DNA of 64,000 bases from Kitasatospora sp. MMS16-BH015 (GCF_002943525.1 NZ_CP025394.1:434001-498000); one strand, 5' to 3'. Shown: positions 8,203 to 16,770, counted from the stretch's first letter. Translations and numbers: made by a program. Notes: a model not told the origin generated them from the sequence alone.

Positions 8203-9011
8203 CCACCACCGAGGGCGGCTGGGAACTCCCCGTCAGCGAGCGCGAACTCACCATCCTGACCAGGGAGATGGACGAGGCACACCGGCAGACGCTGCCCGCG
8301 ATGCGAGCGAGCGCCGTCGACCTCACCGAGGAGATCCGCGCCCGGCAGGACCACGGGCCGCGCGATGCGAGCCGGCGCCGGTTTCTGCTGGGCGCGGGCG
8401 GAGCAGCGGCCGCGCTGACCCTCGCGGCCTGCTCCAGCGGCAAGTCCTCCTCCTCGTCCTCCGGCAGCCCGTCGGCGGCGGCCTCCGGCTCGACGGCCGC
8501 TGGGCAGTACACGGGCGACCTGAAGGTCGTGGCGTTGGCGACCGCGCTGGAGAACCAGGCCGTCGGTGCCTACCAGGCCGCGCTGGACGCGGCGAAGGCC
8601 GGTAAGCTCGGCACCGTGCTGCCGGCGGTGGCCACCTTCATCACCACCGCGATGGGCCAGCACGCCGACCACGCCAAGGCCTGGAACGCCGTACTGACCG
8701 GTGCGGGCAAGGCCGCCATCACCGACGTGCCGCTCTCCAACCAGCCGGCCACCCTCCAGGCCCTGGGGGCGGCCACCGACGTGGGCACGGTCGCCAAGCT
8801 CGCCCTCTCCCTGGAGGACCAGGCCGCGCAGACCTACCTCTTCGCGACCTACAACGTCACCAGCCCGGCTGGCATCGCCACCGCCGCGACCATCGCCCCC
8901 GTCGAGGCCATGCACGCCGCCATCCTCAACTACGTCCTCGGCCAGTACCCCGTCCCCGACGACTTCCTCCCCGTCGACAAGGCCGCCAGCCCCACCCTGC
9001 TCACCGTCTGA
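8199..9011 (+). CDS. Ferritin-like lipoprotein with Tat-type signal, second of the pair
   Basis: 270 residues from GTG 8199, inside the previous stop. About 55 residues precede a Tat-like RRRFLLGAGGAAAALTLAAC segment that also contains a lipobox (LAAC), unusual for how far it is from the start. A Ser/Gly-rich linker follows, then ferritin-like helices with TALENQAVGAYQ, QHADHAKAW, SLEDQAAQTY and PVEAMHAAIL, matching the metal-ligand pattern of its neighbour. It should be exported folded and lipid-anchored outside the cell. Probably a duplication of the upstream gene followed by divergence of the export signal. Confidence 0.82.
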   Translation: MTTTEGGWELPVSERELTILTREMDEAHRQTLPAMRASAVDLTEEIRARQDHGPRDASRRRFLLGAGGAAAALTLAACSSGKSSSSSSGSPSAAASGSTAAGQYTGDLKVVALATALENQAVGAYQAALDAAKAGKLGTVLPAVATFITTAMGQHADHAKAWNAVLTGAGKAAITDVPLSNQPATLQALGAATDVGTVAKLALSLEDQAAQTYLFATYNVTSPAGIATAATIAPVEAMHAAILNYVLGQYPVPDDFLPVDKAASPTLLTV

Positions 9012-9092
9012 GCACCCAGCAGACCCCTGGCGGGCCGGGCGGGCATCCCCCCTCCTCACCGGTCCGCCAGGCCCGACGACCGAGAGGCTGCC

Positions 9093-9551
9093 ATGCCGAT
9101 CATCTCCAGCCGCCCTCGCCGCTCCATGCTCGCCGTCGGCACCGTGTTCGCGCTGGTCGCCCTGACAGGCTGCTCCAGCAGTAGCGGCTCCTCGACTAGC
9201 TCCCCCACCGCAGCCGCCTCCTCGGCGCCGAGTGCGCCCAGTGCTGCCTCAACCACCGGACCGGGGTCCTCCGGGCCCAGTTCCACCGCGGCAACGGTCA
9301 CGATCAAGGACTTCAAGTTCAGCCCGGACACCCTCACCGTCGCGCCCGGCACCGTCATCACCGTCACCAACCAGGACTCCACCGCACACACCCTGACCGC
9401 CACCGGCGCCAAGGCCTTCGACACCGGCACCATCGCCCCCGGCAAGTCCGCCACGATCACCGCCCCAAGCACAGCAGGCAGCTACCCCTACATCTGCACC
9501 ATCCACCAGTTCATGACCGGCACCCTCACCGTCAGCCAGCCCAAGCCGTGA
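9093..9551 (+). CDS. Cupredoxin (plastocyanin-like) lipoprotein
   Basis: 152 residues. ATG 9093 opens a signal with lipobox LTGC, then a Ser/Thr/Pro-rich tether to about residue 65. The domain TVTIKDFKFSPDTLTVAPG is a typical cupredoxin start. Copper ligands are visible: His in STAHTLTA, then Cys, His and Met in PYICTIHQFMTG, the C-x2-H-x2-M type-1 loop. It is probably an electron carrier or copper-binding protein on the outer membrane face. Spacing of 81 bp after the ferritin-like pair and the shared exported nature suggest a joint redox or metal role. Confidence 0.88.
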   Translation: MPIISSRPRRSMLAVGTVFALVALTGCSSSSGSSTSSPTAAASSAPSAPSAASTTGPGSSGPSSTAATVTIKDFKFSPDTLTVAPGTVITVTNQDSTAHTLTATGAKAFDTGTIAPGKSATITAPSTAGSYPYICTIHQFMTGTLTVSQPKP

Positions 9552-9571
9552 CCGACCCCTCCGGAGGAGCC

Positions 9572-10018
9572 ATGGCAACCGCGGCAACAGACCCTCGCCG
9601 ACCGGCCGCTGCCCGTGTCGTACACGGGCTGCTGCGTGTGGTGGCCGCTGTTGGCCTGGCCGTCGACGCGGGCGTGCACACGCACCTGGCCCACCGGTAC
9701 GACGCCGTCAGCGCGAGCATCAGCCAGGGCGCCCTGTTCAGCATCGAAGCGGGCGCGGCCGCCCTGGCGGTCGTGCTGGTCCTTGCCTGGCGCCGCCGCA
9801 TCGGCGACCTGTTCGCGTGGCTGGTCGCCGTCGGCGGGCTGGCCGCCCTCCTTCTCTACCGCTACGTCGACGTGGGTGCGCACGGCCCGCTCCCCGACAT
9901 GTACGAGCCGATCTGGTTCACCGACAAATCGCTCACCGCCTGGGCCCAGGGTGCCGCCGCACTGGCACTAACCGTCCTGCTCGTCCTGCCACGCCGACGA
10001 CGGGTACCGGCAAACTGA
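9572..10018 (+). CDS. Small integral membrane protein downstream of the cupredoxin
   Basis: 148 residues. ATG 9572 is chosen because GGAGGA lies 5 nt upstream; a GTG at 9548 overlapping the cupredoxin stop is possible. Four hydrophobic segments can be seen (about residues 20-40, 55-72, 80-97 and 120-138) with VHTHLAHRYD between the first two and an outward loop DMYEPIWFTDKSL. No family is recognised with certainty. The end is basic (RRRRVPAN). Its place suggests it is the membrane partner of the cupredoxin/ferritin-like set. Confidence 0.75.
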   Translation: MATAATDPRRPAAARVVHGLLRVVAAVGLAVDAGVHTHLAHRYDAVSASISQGALFSIEAGAAALAVVLVLAWRRRIGDLFAWLVAVGGLAALLLYRYVDVGAHGPLPDMYEPIWFTDKSLTAWAQGAAALALTVLLVLPRRRRVPAN

Positions 10019-10060
10019 GCAACGTCAGCCCGCCCCCTGACCCTCGCCATGGGCGGGGTG

Positions 10061-10225
10061 TCACCGCGGGGCGCGACGGCCGCGAGCCGAGCGCACGGCC
10101 AGGAAGACGACGTCGGCGAGGAGGAGAAGAACACCGATGGCGAGCAGGTACAGCAGCCCGTGCACGACGACACCGACGATGCCCAACACGATCGCCACAA
10201 TGACGACCAGGAGGAACAGAGCCAT
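10061..10225 (-). CDS. Small hydrophobic membrane protein
   Basis: 54 residues, start ATG 10225 with GGGAGG 7 nt upstream. Nearly the whole protein is hydrophobic (two membrane segments, ALFLLVVIVAIVLGIVGV and LLYLLAIGVLLLLADVV) with a basic Arg-rich tail. Such tiny membrane proteins are common in streptomycetes near stress genes; the function is unknown. Confidence 0.65.
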   Translation of the reverse strand: MALFLLVVIVAIVLGIVGVVVHGLLYLLAIGVLLLLADVVFLAVRSARGRRAPR

Positions 10226-10668
10226 CACACGCCTCCCTGTGGACCCAGCGGATTGCGGCCCACTTCCAGTCTGCACTCCGGCAGCCCCTGTTCACGAGCG
10301 TCACCGACTGCGCACCTGTGCTCGCGGCGGTCCGCCTAGGGTTCTGGAAGCCCCGTAGAGCCACGATCTGGTCATCGAAGGCCGCGATCCGCCCACCGCC
10401 GTCGCTCGCGGACGCCTGCGGCACGGCCACGGGACGACCGTCGCCGCCCTAAGTCTCCTGTGACTCGTCCGGTCCTGGGCCGCGTATCCGGACTACTCTG
10501 ATGACGTACGGTCCTCCGTGCCCACCAGGCCGATCGGCCTGGGCGGCGTCCGGGAGCCGGAGCCCCCACCCCGAGGGTTCGAGTGCCCGTTGCTGAGGAC
10601 CGGACGAGCTGTTGCTCGCGCTGCCCCCGACCCCGGCTGCGTCACCGACGTCGGCTGAGGAGGCCGCG
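10226..10668. other. Divergent intergenic region without a recognised gene
   Basis: 443 bp between the small hydrophobic gene (minus) and the STAS-GAF-ANTAR gene (plus). Open frames here read as Arg/Pro-rich shadow sequence. No clear promoter hexamers, tRNA or repeat was found; it must hold promoters for both flanking genes. Confidence 0.4.
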
Positions 10669-11841
10669 ATGGGCCGCGTACACAAGACCGACACCCTCCG
10701 GCCGCCCGGCGTGCTGCCGCTCTCCCCCGCGTTTCGTGCGCGACGGCGCGACGGCGCACACGCTACGGTGATCACACTGGTCGGGGAGCTCGACATGGCC
10801 ACGAAGGCCCGCCTGCTGGACACGGTGGGAAGATGCCTGGAGACGGGGGCGAGCACGATCGTCGTCGACCTGTCATCCCTCACCTTCTGCGATGTCAGCG
10901 GCCTGAACGCCCTCCTCGCCGCCAGCCGGTCCACCGTCGCAGCGGGGGGAAGCCTGCGCCTGGTGAACCCTAGCCGCTCGGTGACGCGCCTGATCAACCT
11001 GACCGGCACGGGTGGCGTTCTTCTCCCAGGTAGGGGATCATCCGGCGAGCAGCCGCACGGCAGCGCCCCAGGGTCGCCCGGAACAGGACAACTGGTGATC
11101 AGTGACCGAATGGCCCAGGTCTTGCGCCTGCTCCAGCTCGACGACGGGTACGACACCGCGGCACGGGTCGCCGCGAAGGCCGCCGAGACCCTGGGGGTGG
11201 ACGGGCTCACGGTCTCCCTGGCGACCGGTGGCGAGCGGGCGGAGCTGATGTGGTGCACCGACCGGGCCGCCGGACGCTTCGAGGATCTGCAGTTCACCCT
11301 CGGCGAAGGCCCGGGCCCCGAGGCGGTGCGAACCGGCGCGATGGTCCTGATCCCGGACCTGGCGCAGGTCCGGGCGGACCGCTGGCCGGCCCTGAGCATG
11401 GAGGCCGCGGGTCTGGACGCCCGGGCCGTGTTCTGCTTCCCGATGGGGATCGGGGCGATCCGGGTCGGCGTGCTGACCGTGGTGCGCAGGCTTCCCGGGC
11501 TGCTGAGCGACGGCCAGGTCCGTGACGCGCAGGTCCTCGCGCACGCCCTGACCGGACGCGCCCTGGGGAGTGTGGTCCCGGACGCGAACGGCGCGGTCGT
11601 TCCGGCCGACACGCCGGACTCCCTGCTCCACGCGGTCGTCCACCAGGCCACCGGCATGGTCAGCGTCCAACTCGCCGTACCGCTGGCCCAGGCCCTGCTC
11701 AGGCTGCGCGCGCACGCCTACAGCAGCGGCCGCCCCCTCACCGACATCTCCCGGGACGTCGTCGCACGACGGCTGCGCCTGGACCACAACGGCAACGGCA
11801 ACGGCGACGACACGCCGCTGCCCGTCCCAGACAAGGACTGA
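10669..11841 (+). CDS. STAS-GAF-ANTAR fusion regulator
   Basis: 390 residues; ATG 10669 has GAGGAGG 6 nt upstream. Residues about 20-120 form a STAS (anti-anti-sigma-like) domain with VITLVGELDMATKARL and LTFCDVSGLNALL, the Ser of DVSGL being the site phosphorylated in partner-switching proteins. A GAF domain follows (about 150-300), then a C-terminal ANTAR-like helical segment (HQATGMVSVQLAVPLAQALLRLRAHA, given in part, to about 380). ANTAR domains bind paired RNA hairpins to stop termination. The fusion would link a sigma-factor partner switch or small-molecule signal to RNA antitermination. It is 5 bp from the next GAF-ANTAR gene. Confidence 0.82.
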   Translation: MGRVHKTDTLRPPGVLPLSPAFRARRRDGAHATVITLVGELDMATKARLLDTVGRCLETGASTIVVDLSSLTFCDVSGLNALLAASRSTVAAGGSLRLVNPSRSVTRLINLTGTGGVLLPGRGSSGEQPHGSAPGSPGTGQLVISDRMAQVLRLLQLDDGYDTAARVAAKAAETLGVDGLTVSLATGGERAELMWCTDRAAGRFEDLQFTLGEGPGPEAVRTGAMVLIPDLAQVRADRWPALSMEAAGLDARAVFCFPMGIGAIRVGVLTVVRRLPGLLSDGQVRDAQVLAHALTGRALGSVVPDANGAVVPADTPDSLLHAVVHQATGMVSVQLAVPLAQALLRLRAHAYSSGRPLTDISRDVVARRLRLDHNGNGNGDDTPLPVPDKD

Positions 11842-11846
11842 TCGCC

Positions 11847-12587
11847 ATGGCCCGCGAACAGCAACTCACCAAGGTCTTCGTGGAGGTCGCCGACTCCCTG
11901 ATCGACGACTTCGACCTGATCGACTTCCTCCAGCGGCTGTCCGAGCGCTGTGTGGAGCTGCTGGACGTCGCCGCGTGCGGGGTGCTGCTGGCCGACGAGC
12001 ACGCCGTGCTGCAGGTGCTCGCCGCCTCGGACGAGAACACCCGGCTGCTGGAACTCTTCGCACTGCAGCACGCCCAGGGCCCCTGTGTGGACTGCTACCG
12101 CAGCGGCCGGCCACGCACCAACGTCAAGCTCGAAGACCCGGTCGCCGCTCAGGCATGGCCGCAGTTCACCCCGGCCGCCCTGCGGTCCGGGTTCGTGGCC
12201 ACCAACGCGATCCCAATGCGGCTGCGTGGAAAGGTCATCGGCGCCCTCGGCCTGTTCCAGACCACCGACCACGCCCTGACCGAGGAGGACACCGCCCTCG
12301 CCCAGGCACTCGCGGACCTGGCCACCATCGCCATCCTGCAACAACGCACCGCAGCGCACAGCGAGACCGAACGCAGCCAGCTCCAGCACGCACTCACCAG
12401 CCGGATCGTCCTGGAACAGGTCAAGGGCATCCTCGCCGAGCGCTGGCAGGTCACCACCGACGAAGCGTTCACCGCCCTGCGCGCCTATGCCCGCGCCCAC
12501 CACCACCAGCTCTCCGTCCTGGCCCGGTCGATCGCCGACGGCGAGTTCGACACCGACCGGATCCCCCGCACAGTCCCGCACCACTGA
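11847..12587 (+). CDS. GAF-ANTAR domain regulator
   Basis: 246 residues. ATG 11847 follows the previous stop by 5 bp. GAF domain at about 20-165 (LLDVAACGVLLADEHAVLQVL, CVDCYRSGRP, VIGALGLF), ANTAR at about 180-235 (LTSRIVLEQVKGILAERW then AFTALRAYARAHHHQLSVLA). This is the standard actinobacterial GAF-ANTAR layout. ANTAR proteins act on nascent RNA; the GAF ligand is unknown. Adjacent to a second ANTAR protein of different architecture, so the two may form a pair or cascade. Confidence 0.9.
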   Translation: MAREQQLTKVFVEVADSLIDDFDLIDFLQRLSERCVELLDVAACGVLLADEHAVLQVLAASDENTRLLELFALQHAQGPCVDCYRSGRPRTNVKLEDPVAAQAWPQFTPAALRSGFVATNAIPMRLRGKVIGALGLFQTTDHALTEEDTALAQALADLATIAILQQRTAAHSETERSQLQHALTSRIVLEQVKGILAERWQVTTDEAFTALRAYARAHHHQLSVLARSIADGEFDTDRIPRTVPHH

Positions 12588-12588
12588 C

Positions 12589-13317
12589 ATGAGCGACACG
12601 GGCGGTTACACGGTCTCGGCGGAGTTCTACGACATCCTGCAGGCCGAGACCGACCGCCACCTGGCCGAGCAGCGCTTCACCGAGGCCGCCGTGCGCGCCC
12701 GGCACGCGATCCTCGACGTCGGCGCGGGCACCGGGATCGTCACCGAGGTCCTGCTGCGTGCCTCCAGCGTGCCCGTCCACGCCGTCGAACCGGCCCCGGC
12801 CATGCGCGCCGCCCTGCTGTCGCGGCTGGCCCACCTCGGCGCCGACCGGCGCGCCCGCGTCACCGTGCACACCGAACCCGTCAGCACGGCAGGCCTGGCC
12901 GCAGTCGCGGACCTGGCAGTCGCCTCAAACATGATCGCCTGCCTGGAGCCCGCCACCAGGCGCGCCACCTGGAAGGCGCTCGCGGCGGCCCTCATGCCCG
13001 GCGGCCTGCTCCTGTTCGATCCGCCCCCGGCCGCCCTGCCCGCCGGGGCCGAGACCGTGGGCAGGCTCGGCCCGGTACGGGTCGGTCCGGACCTGTACAG
13101 CGCCGAGGTCACCCGCCGGCCCGACCGTGGCATCCTGCGCACCGTCTTCACCTACCGCGTCGAACGGGAACAGGAGGTGCTGCGCGAAGCACAGGAGGCG
13201 TTCGACATGTGGCCGACCCCGCCCGGGCAGCTCGCGGAGGAGCTCCAAGCCCACGGCCTGCAGCTCGTGCGGGCCCCCAGCTCCGATCTCATGGCAGCAC
13301 GCCGCCCCGCCGCGTGA
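12589..13317 (+). CDS. Class I SAM-dependent methyltransferase
   Basis: 242 residues from ATG 12589, immediately after the preceding TGA. The SAM-binding motif ILDVGAGTGIVTEVLL is at about residue 38, then the acidic motif II VHAVEPAPAMRAAL, and LMPGGLLLFDPPP near residue 140. It belongs to the Rossmann-fold methyltransferases (Methyltransf_11/25 type); the substrate is unknown. Tight spacing with the two ANTAR genes implies one transcript. Confidence 0.82.
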   Translation: MSDTGGYTVSAEFYDILQAETDRHLAEQRFTEAAVRARHAILDVGAGTGIVTEVLLRASSVPVHAVEPAPAMRAALLSRLAHLGADRRARVTVHTEPVSTAGLAAVADLAVASNMIACLEPATRRATWKALAAALMPGGLLLFDPPPAALPAGAETVGRLGPVRVGPDLYSAEVTRRPDRGILRTVFTYRVEREQEVLREAQEAFDMWPTPPGQLAEELQAHGLQLVRAPSSDLMAARRPAA

Positions 13318-13363
13318 CACCGGCAGGGAGCCGAGCGGGGAGTTGTCCGGCTGCGGGCTCCGG

Positions 13364-13525
13364 TCAGTCCTTGACCACCTGGTAGATGCCGTACACGACG
13401 CCGGGTACGTGGCCGCACAGCTGGAGGAGGAACGCCCAGAGCACCTTGATGCTCGGGCCGTCCTTGATCAGCACCGCGAGGAACGGCAGCACCAGGCACA
13501 GCAGGACGAGCAGGACCTTCACCAT
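13364..13525 (-). CDS. YqaE/Pmp3-family membrane protein
   Basis: 53 residues, start ATG 13525 with GAGGAA 6 nt upstream. Two membrane segments (VLLVLLCLVLPFLAVLI and WAFLLQLCGHVPGVVYGIY) with GHVPGVVYGIY, the conserved end of the YqaE/Pmp3 family. These stress-linked proteolipids affect membrane potential in fungi and plants; bacterial roles are unclear. It heads a run of small stress genes on this strand. Confidence 0.8.
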   Translation of the reverse strand: MVKVLLVLLCLVLPFLAVLIKDGPSIKVLWAFLLQLCGHVPGVVYGIYQVVKD

Positions 13526-13630
13526 GATCGTTCCTCGATCCATGACAGCGGACCCAACTCCTCGGGGGAGTTGAGTCCGTGGGTGGAACCGGGCATCGTC
13601 CCCTCCGGCCCTGCGGCGGGCCGGGTGGAC

Positions 13631-13981
13631 TCAGCGTCCCTGGGATCCGTAGTACCTGCCGACGCTCTCCCGGTAGCCGGCGTCGCCCTTGTGGACGTCG
13701 GGGTCGTACTCGGGGCCAGCCTTGATCTGTTCCTTGGTGCGGTTGACGAAGATCGTCTCGTCGTCGTGGTCGACGCGGGTGATGGTGCCGGCGGGCAGCA
13801 TCACGTGCTTGCCGATCAGCCACGGCTTGCAGTTGACGACGATGTAGGCGGCGCCGACCTCGTCGGTGGCGTCGTCGACCTTGCCGATGTGGCCGTCGGT
13901 CGCCTCGACCTTGTAGCCGGTCAGGCTGGTGCCGGGGGTGTACTTCGCATCGGGGCCGTAGCCCCACATGGTGCTGGTCAT
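13631..13981 (-). CDS. PRC-barrel domain protein
   Basis: 116 residues. ATG 13981. Sequence GYKVEATDGHIGKVDDATDE is the start of a PRC-barrel fold (about 22-95), with VMLPAGTITRVDHDDETIFV further on and a charged C-terminal tail ending YRESVGRYYG. PRC-barrel proteins of this type are abundant soluble stress proteins in actinobacteria with no known enzymatic role. It lies between YqaE and CsbD genes. Confidence 0.85.
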   Translation of the reverse strand: MTSTMWGYGPDAKYTPGTSLTGYKVEATDGHIGKVDDATDEVGAAYIVVNCKPWLIGKHVMLPAGTITRVDHDDETIFVNRTKEQIKAGPEYDPDVHKGDAGYRESVGRYYGSQGR

Positions 13982-14055
13982 GGCTGTCCCTGTCCTTGTC
14001 TCGATGTTCCCGTCTCGATCGGTCCGGCTGCGGCGTCCGACGCTGCGGCCGGTGC

Positions 14056-14229
14056 TCAGTGCTTGAACGCGTCCTTGACCTTGGCGCCGGCCTGCTTGAT
14101 GTTGCCCTTCGCCTGGTCGACGCGGCCCTCCGCTTCAAGGGCTCGGTCGCCGGTGGCGCGACCGATGGTCTTCTTCGCACCGCCCTTGACGGCTTCGGCC
14201 TTGTGGGCGGCCTTCTTGCCGATACCCAT
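14056..14229 (-). CDS. CsbD-family stress protein
   Basis: 57 residues from ATG 14229, with GAGGAAG upstream. GDRALEAEGRVDQAKGNIKQ is the classic CsbD core, in a highly charged, helical, Lys/Ala-rich protein. CsbD is under the general stress sigma factor in Bacillus; the function is unknown. Flanking genes on the same strand are of the same stress type. Confidence 0.85.
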   Translation of the reverse strand: MGIGKKAAHKAEAVKGGAKKTIGRATGDRALEAEGRVDQAKGNIKQAGAKVKDAFKH

Positions 14230-14270
14230 GGCTGACTTCCTCTCTGTCTGCGAGTACCTCCTGGGGCCGT

Positions 14271-14852
14271 CTACCGTCGGCCGGCGGCACGCCCGCCAAG
14301 GAGGTGCGGTCTGCGGTGCCCGTGCCGGGGCACCGAATCGCCGTAGTCCGTCGGCATCGGAGCGACGCGCGTACCGGCCGTCTGTTCGCCCGCGCCGCCC
14401 TGCCGGCCGGCCAGCTCGTCGCGCTCCTCGGCGAGGTCGTCCCGCTGCCGGGCGAGATCGTCGCGCTGCTCGGCCAGTGCGTCGCGCTCCTGAGCGAGGC
14501 CGTCGCGGTCATCGGCCGCCGAGGCCGCCCGCGCGCGGGCCGTGTCGCGCTGTTCGACCACCTCATCGCGGCGCTTGCTGACGGCCGCCGTCTCGCGGCG
14601 GGAGTGCCGTAGCCCGCGTCGGGCGACGGCGCCGCGCCGCGCACTGGCCAGCAGCATTCCGAGCCCCAGCATGCCCACAGCCCCGACGATGATCCCGAAG
14701 AGGAACAGGGTTCCGGTGGAGCCGGTCATGTGGTGCCCGAACACGGCGAACGCGTTGCCGACCGCATGCCCGCTGCCGGTGTTGCTGAAGATGCCGGCCA
14801 CCGCGACAACGGCTGCCACCACCAGGAGGATGAGTCCGAGGACAATGATCAT
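14271..14852 (-). CDS. Membrane protein with heptad coiled-coil tail
   Basis: 193 residues, ATG 14852 with TTGGAGC 8 nt upstream. Two membrane segments (about residues 3-22 and 46-68) are followed by a basic stretch and a long coiled coil built of near repeats such as ERDALAEQRDDLARQRDDL (about 90-150). The C-terminus is Arg/Gly-rich. No named family beyond a general actinobacterial membrane protein. It is divergent from the TetR gene and shares its operator region, so it is the likely target of that repressor. Confidence 0.72.
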   Translation of the reverse strand: MIIVLGLILLVVAAVVAVAGIFSNTGSGHAVGNAFAVFGHHMTGSTGTLFLFGIIVGAVGMLGLGMLLASARRGAVARRGLRHSRRETAAVSKRRDEVVEQRDTARARAASAADDRDGLAQERDALAEQRDDLARQRDDLAEERDELAGRQGGAGEQTAGTRVAPMPTDYGDSVPRHGHRRPHLLGGRAAGRR

Positions 14853-14885
14853 GACGTGTGCTCCAATCGGATCTACGTCGTATGC

Positions 14886-14926
14886 CTACAGTGAACTCCG
14901 GGGCTACACTGGTGTCTACAGTGTAG
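14886..14926. promoter_or_regulatory. Operator array for the divergent TetR regulator
   Basis: CTACACTG (14904-14911) and CAGTGTAG (14919-14926) form a perfect 8-bp inverted repeat with a 7-bp spacer. A further half-site CTACAGTG is at 14886-14893, and CTACA-G-TGTAG (14916-14926) is a tighter overlapping palindrome. The array lies in the 125-bp gap between divergent start codons, the usual place for a TetR autoregulatory operator. Confidence 0.65.
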
Positions 14927-14977
14927 GTATACGAACTTTCAGTCTCCCGGCGCTCACCCCGAGTGAGGAGAAGCGAA

Positions 14978-15700
14978 GTGAGTGAAGGTACCGACATGGC
15001 CACTACTCAGGTCGACCCGGCCCTCCGGGACTGCGACCCGCCGACGGGCGGCAAGCTGAGCCGCGAGCGGATGCTGGCCTGCGCCCTGGAGATCATCGAC
15101 CGCGAGGGCATCGAGAAGCTGTCCATGCGCCGCCTGGCCCGCGCCCTCGGCCACGACCCGATGAGCCTGTACCGCTACGCACCCAACAAGGCGGCCCTGC
15201 TCGACGGCGTCGCCGAGACCGTCCTCAACGAACTCACCGTGGACCCCACCGACCCCGACTGGGTCGCCCAGCTACGCGCCGTCGCCCGCCGCTACCGCCG
15301 GATAGCCCTCAGGCACCCCCACGTCGTACCGCTCCTGGTCACCCGACCCCTGGCCACCCCGCTAGCCCTACGCCCCCGCGGCACCCTGCGCCCCCTCGAA
15401 GCCGTCCTCGCCCTGCTCACCAGGGCCGGCTTCAGCGGGGCCGACGCCCTGCACATCTACCGCGCCCTCTTCGGGCTCCTGCACGGCCACGTCCTCAACG
15501 AACTGCAGGAACTCGTCGACAACCCCGAGGAGACCGACGACCTGCTGCGCCTGGGCCTGCACCGGCTGCCCATCGGCGAGTTCCCGCTCCTTCGCAGCCT
15601 CGCCTCGGCCCTGGCCACCTACGACGGCGCCGCCGAACTCGAACGCGGCCTCGACATCCTCCTCACCGGCCTGGCCACCACTCCCATCCAACTCGCCTGA
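14978..15700 (+). CDS. TetR-family transcriptional regulator
   Basis: 240 residues. GTG 14978 is selected since GAGGAGA lies 7 nt upstream; ATG 14996 is the alternative. The DNA-binding helix-turn-helix is at about residues 35-75 (ALEIIDREGIEKLSMRRLAR, then ALGHDPMSLYRYAPNKAALL). The C-terminal part (RPLEAVLALLTRAGFSGADAL) fits the TetR_C tetracycline-repressor-like subgroup. It probably represses itself and the divergent coiled-coil membrane protein via the CTACA/TGTAG repeats. The effector is unknown. Confidence 0.88.
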   Translation: MSEGTDMATTQVDPALRDCDPPTGGKLSRERMLACALEIIDREGIEKLSMRRLARALGHDPMSLYRYAPNKAALLDGVAETVLNELTVDPTDPDWVAQLRAVARRYRRIALRHPHVVPLLVTRPLATPLALRPRGTLRPLEAVLALLTRAGFSGADALHIYRALFGLLHGHVLNELQELVDNPEETDDLLRLGLHRLPIGEFPLLRSLASALATYDGAAELERGLDILLTGLATTPIQLA

Positions 15701-15837
15701 CACCGACGGCAGGAAACCAGTCGGTCCACCGCCCTTGACCCCAGCGCCAAAGGAAATGGCAGAAAGGACCGGTGACGGATTTTCTCCGCTTCGGCGGAGG
15801 CATCTACCCACAGGGGGAGCAAGAATCGCAGGCCACC

Positions 15838-15993
15838 ATGATCATCCTTGGAGTCATCCTCCTCATCATCGGATTCGTCACCGGAATCGCCATCCTGTGG
15901 ACCATCGGCATCGTCCTGGTCCTCGTCGGGATCGTGCTGTGGACCATGGGCGCCGTCGGGCACCAGGTCGCCGGCCGCCGCCACTACTGGTAG
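15838..15993 (+). CDS. Tiny two-span membrane protein (DUF6131-like)
   Basis: 51 residues from ATG 15838; nearly all hydrophobic (MIILGVILLIIGFVTGIAIL and TIGIVLVLVGIVLWTMGAVG) ending GRRHYW. This matches my memory of the DUF6131 family of actinobacterial small membrane proteins, often beside stress genes. A GTG at 15772 with AAAGGA would add 22 residues but lacks family support. Confidence 0.7.
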   Translation: MIILGVILLIIGFVTGIAILWTIGIVLVLVGIVLWTMGAVGHQVAGRRHYW

Positions 15994-16770
15994 GCACCAA
16001 CCGATACTCGATCAAGGCCGCGAGGCCCGCTCGATGACAACGCCGACCACCCACCACGCCGACCATGGATCACGGCAACCGGCCGGCAGGCCCCAGCGCC
16101 CCCGTAGCCGGACCGCCCAGGGCGGGCGTCCGGCTCGGGCAGACGCCCTGTGCGACCGGCGAGTTGCGCCCCGGCCCGTCGCCGGCCTGGTAACGCCGAC
16201 TACGTCCGCCCAGCCGGTCCCCAGATCACGCACGCGGGCTCATGCAGATACAGGTACATCACCGTTCCCCCGGCCGCGACGCGCCGCTCGGTCACCACCT
16301 GGCAGCACACCGCCTCCGGCTTCTGCACGGACCGCAGCCACCGTTGGTCAGGCACCAGCGCGGCCCGAGCATCCAGCGAGGCCAGGCTCGCACCGATCGC
16401 CCTGGCGCGAAATCGGCGCCGACCTCGGCGCACCTGCGTGGGCTTCACCTGCCCAAGAATGCCGCGCCCTCCGTTCCGGCGGGCGGAGCGACACGGCACG
16501 GTCGCCCGCCCAGGGGCCGAGCACAGCACCGAACGAGGAGAGGGCCGCGCACTCTGGCGAGCGGTCGCCGATCGGCCGCGCCCCGACCGGCAGGGTGACT
16601 GCTACAAGCCCTGTCCCTCCAGGCTTTCCGGGGCCGGGCGGGTGTGCGGTGCGGGGGTCACCGACGCGGGGGCTGCCCGCCGCCGTGGCCGTCCGTCTTC
16701 GCCTGCCGTGCGGCGGCGGTGCTGCGCAGCACGACTTGGGGCAGGACGAGCCAGGTGGTGGTGAATCAGG
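15994..16770. other. Region without a convincing gene
   Basis: About 780 bp. Open frames here have poor codon bias and Arg/Pro-rich products. The best candidate is on the minus strand near 16200-16400 (ending VMYLYLHEPACVIWGPAGRT), which could be a degraded or very small gene, but it has no clear start or homology that I can name. Confidence 0.4.

Noticed and set aside
16200..16529. Possible minus-strand gene ending in VMYLYLHEPACVIWGP
   Set aside because: The end looks protein-like, but the N-terminal part is Arg-rich noise with no start or ribosome site; kept only as a note in the gap.
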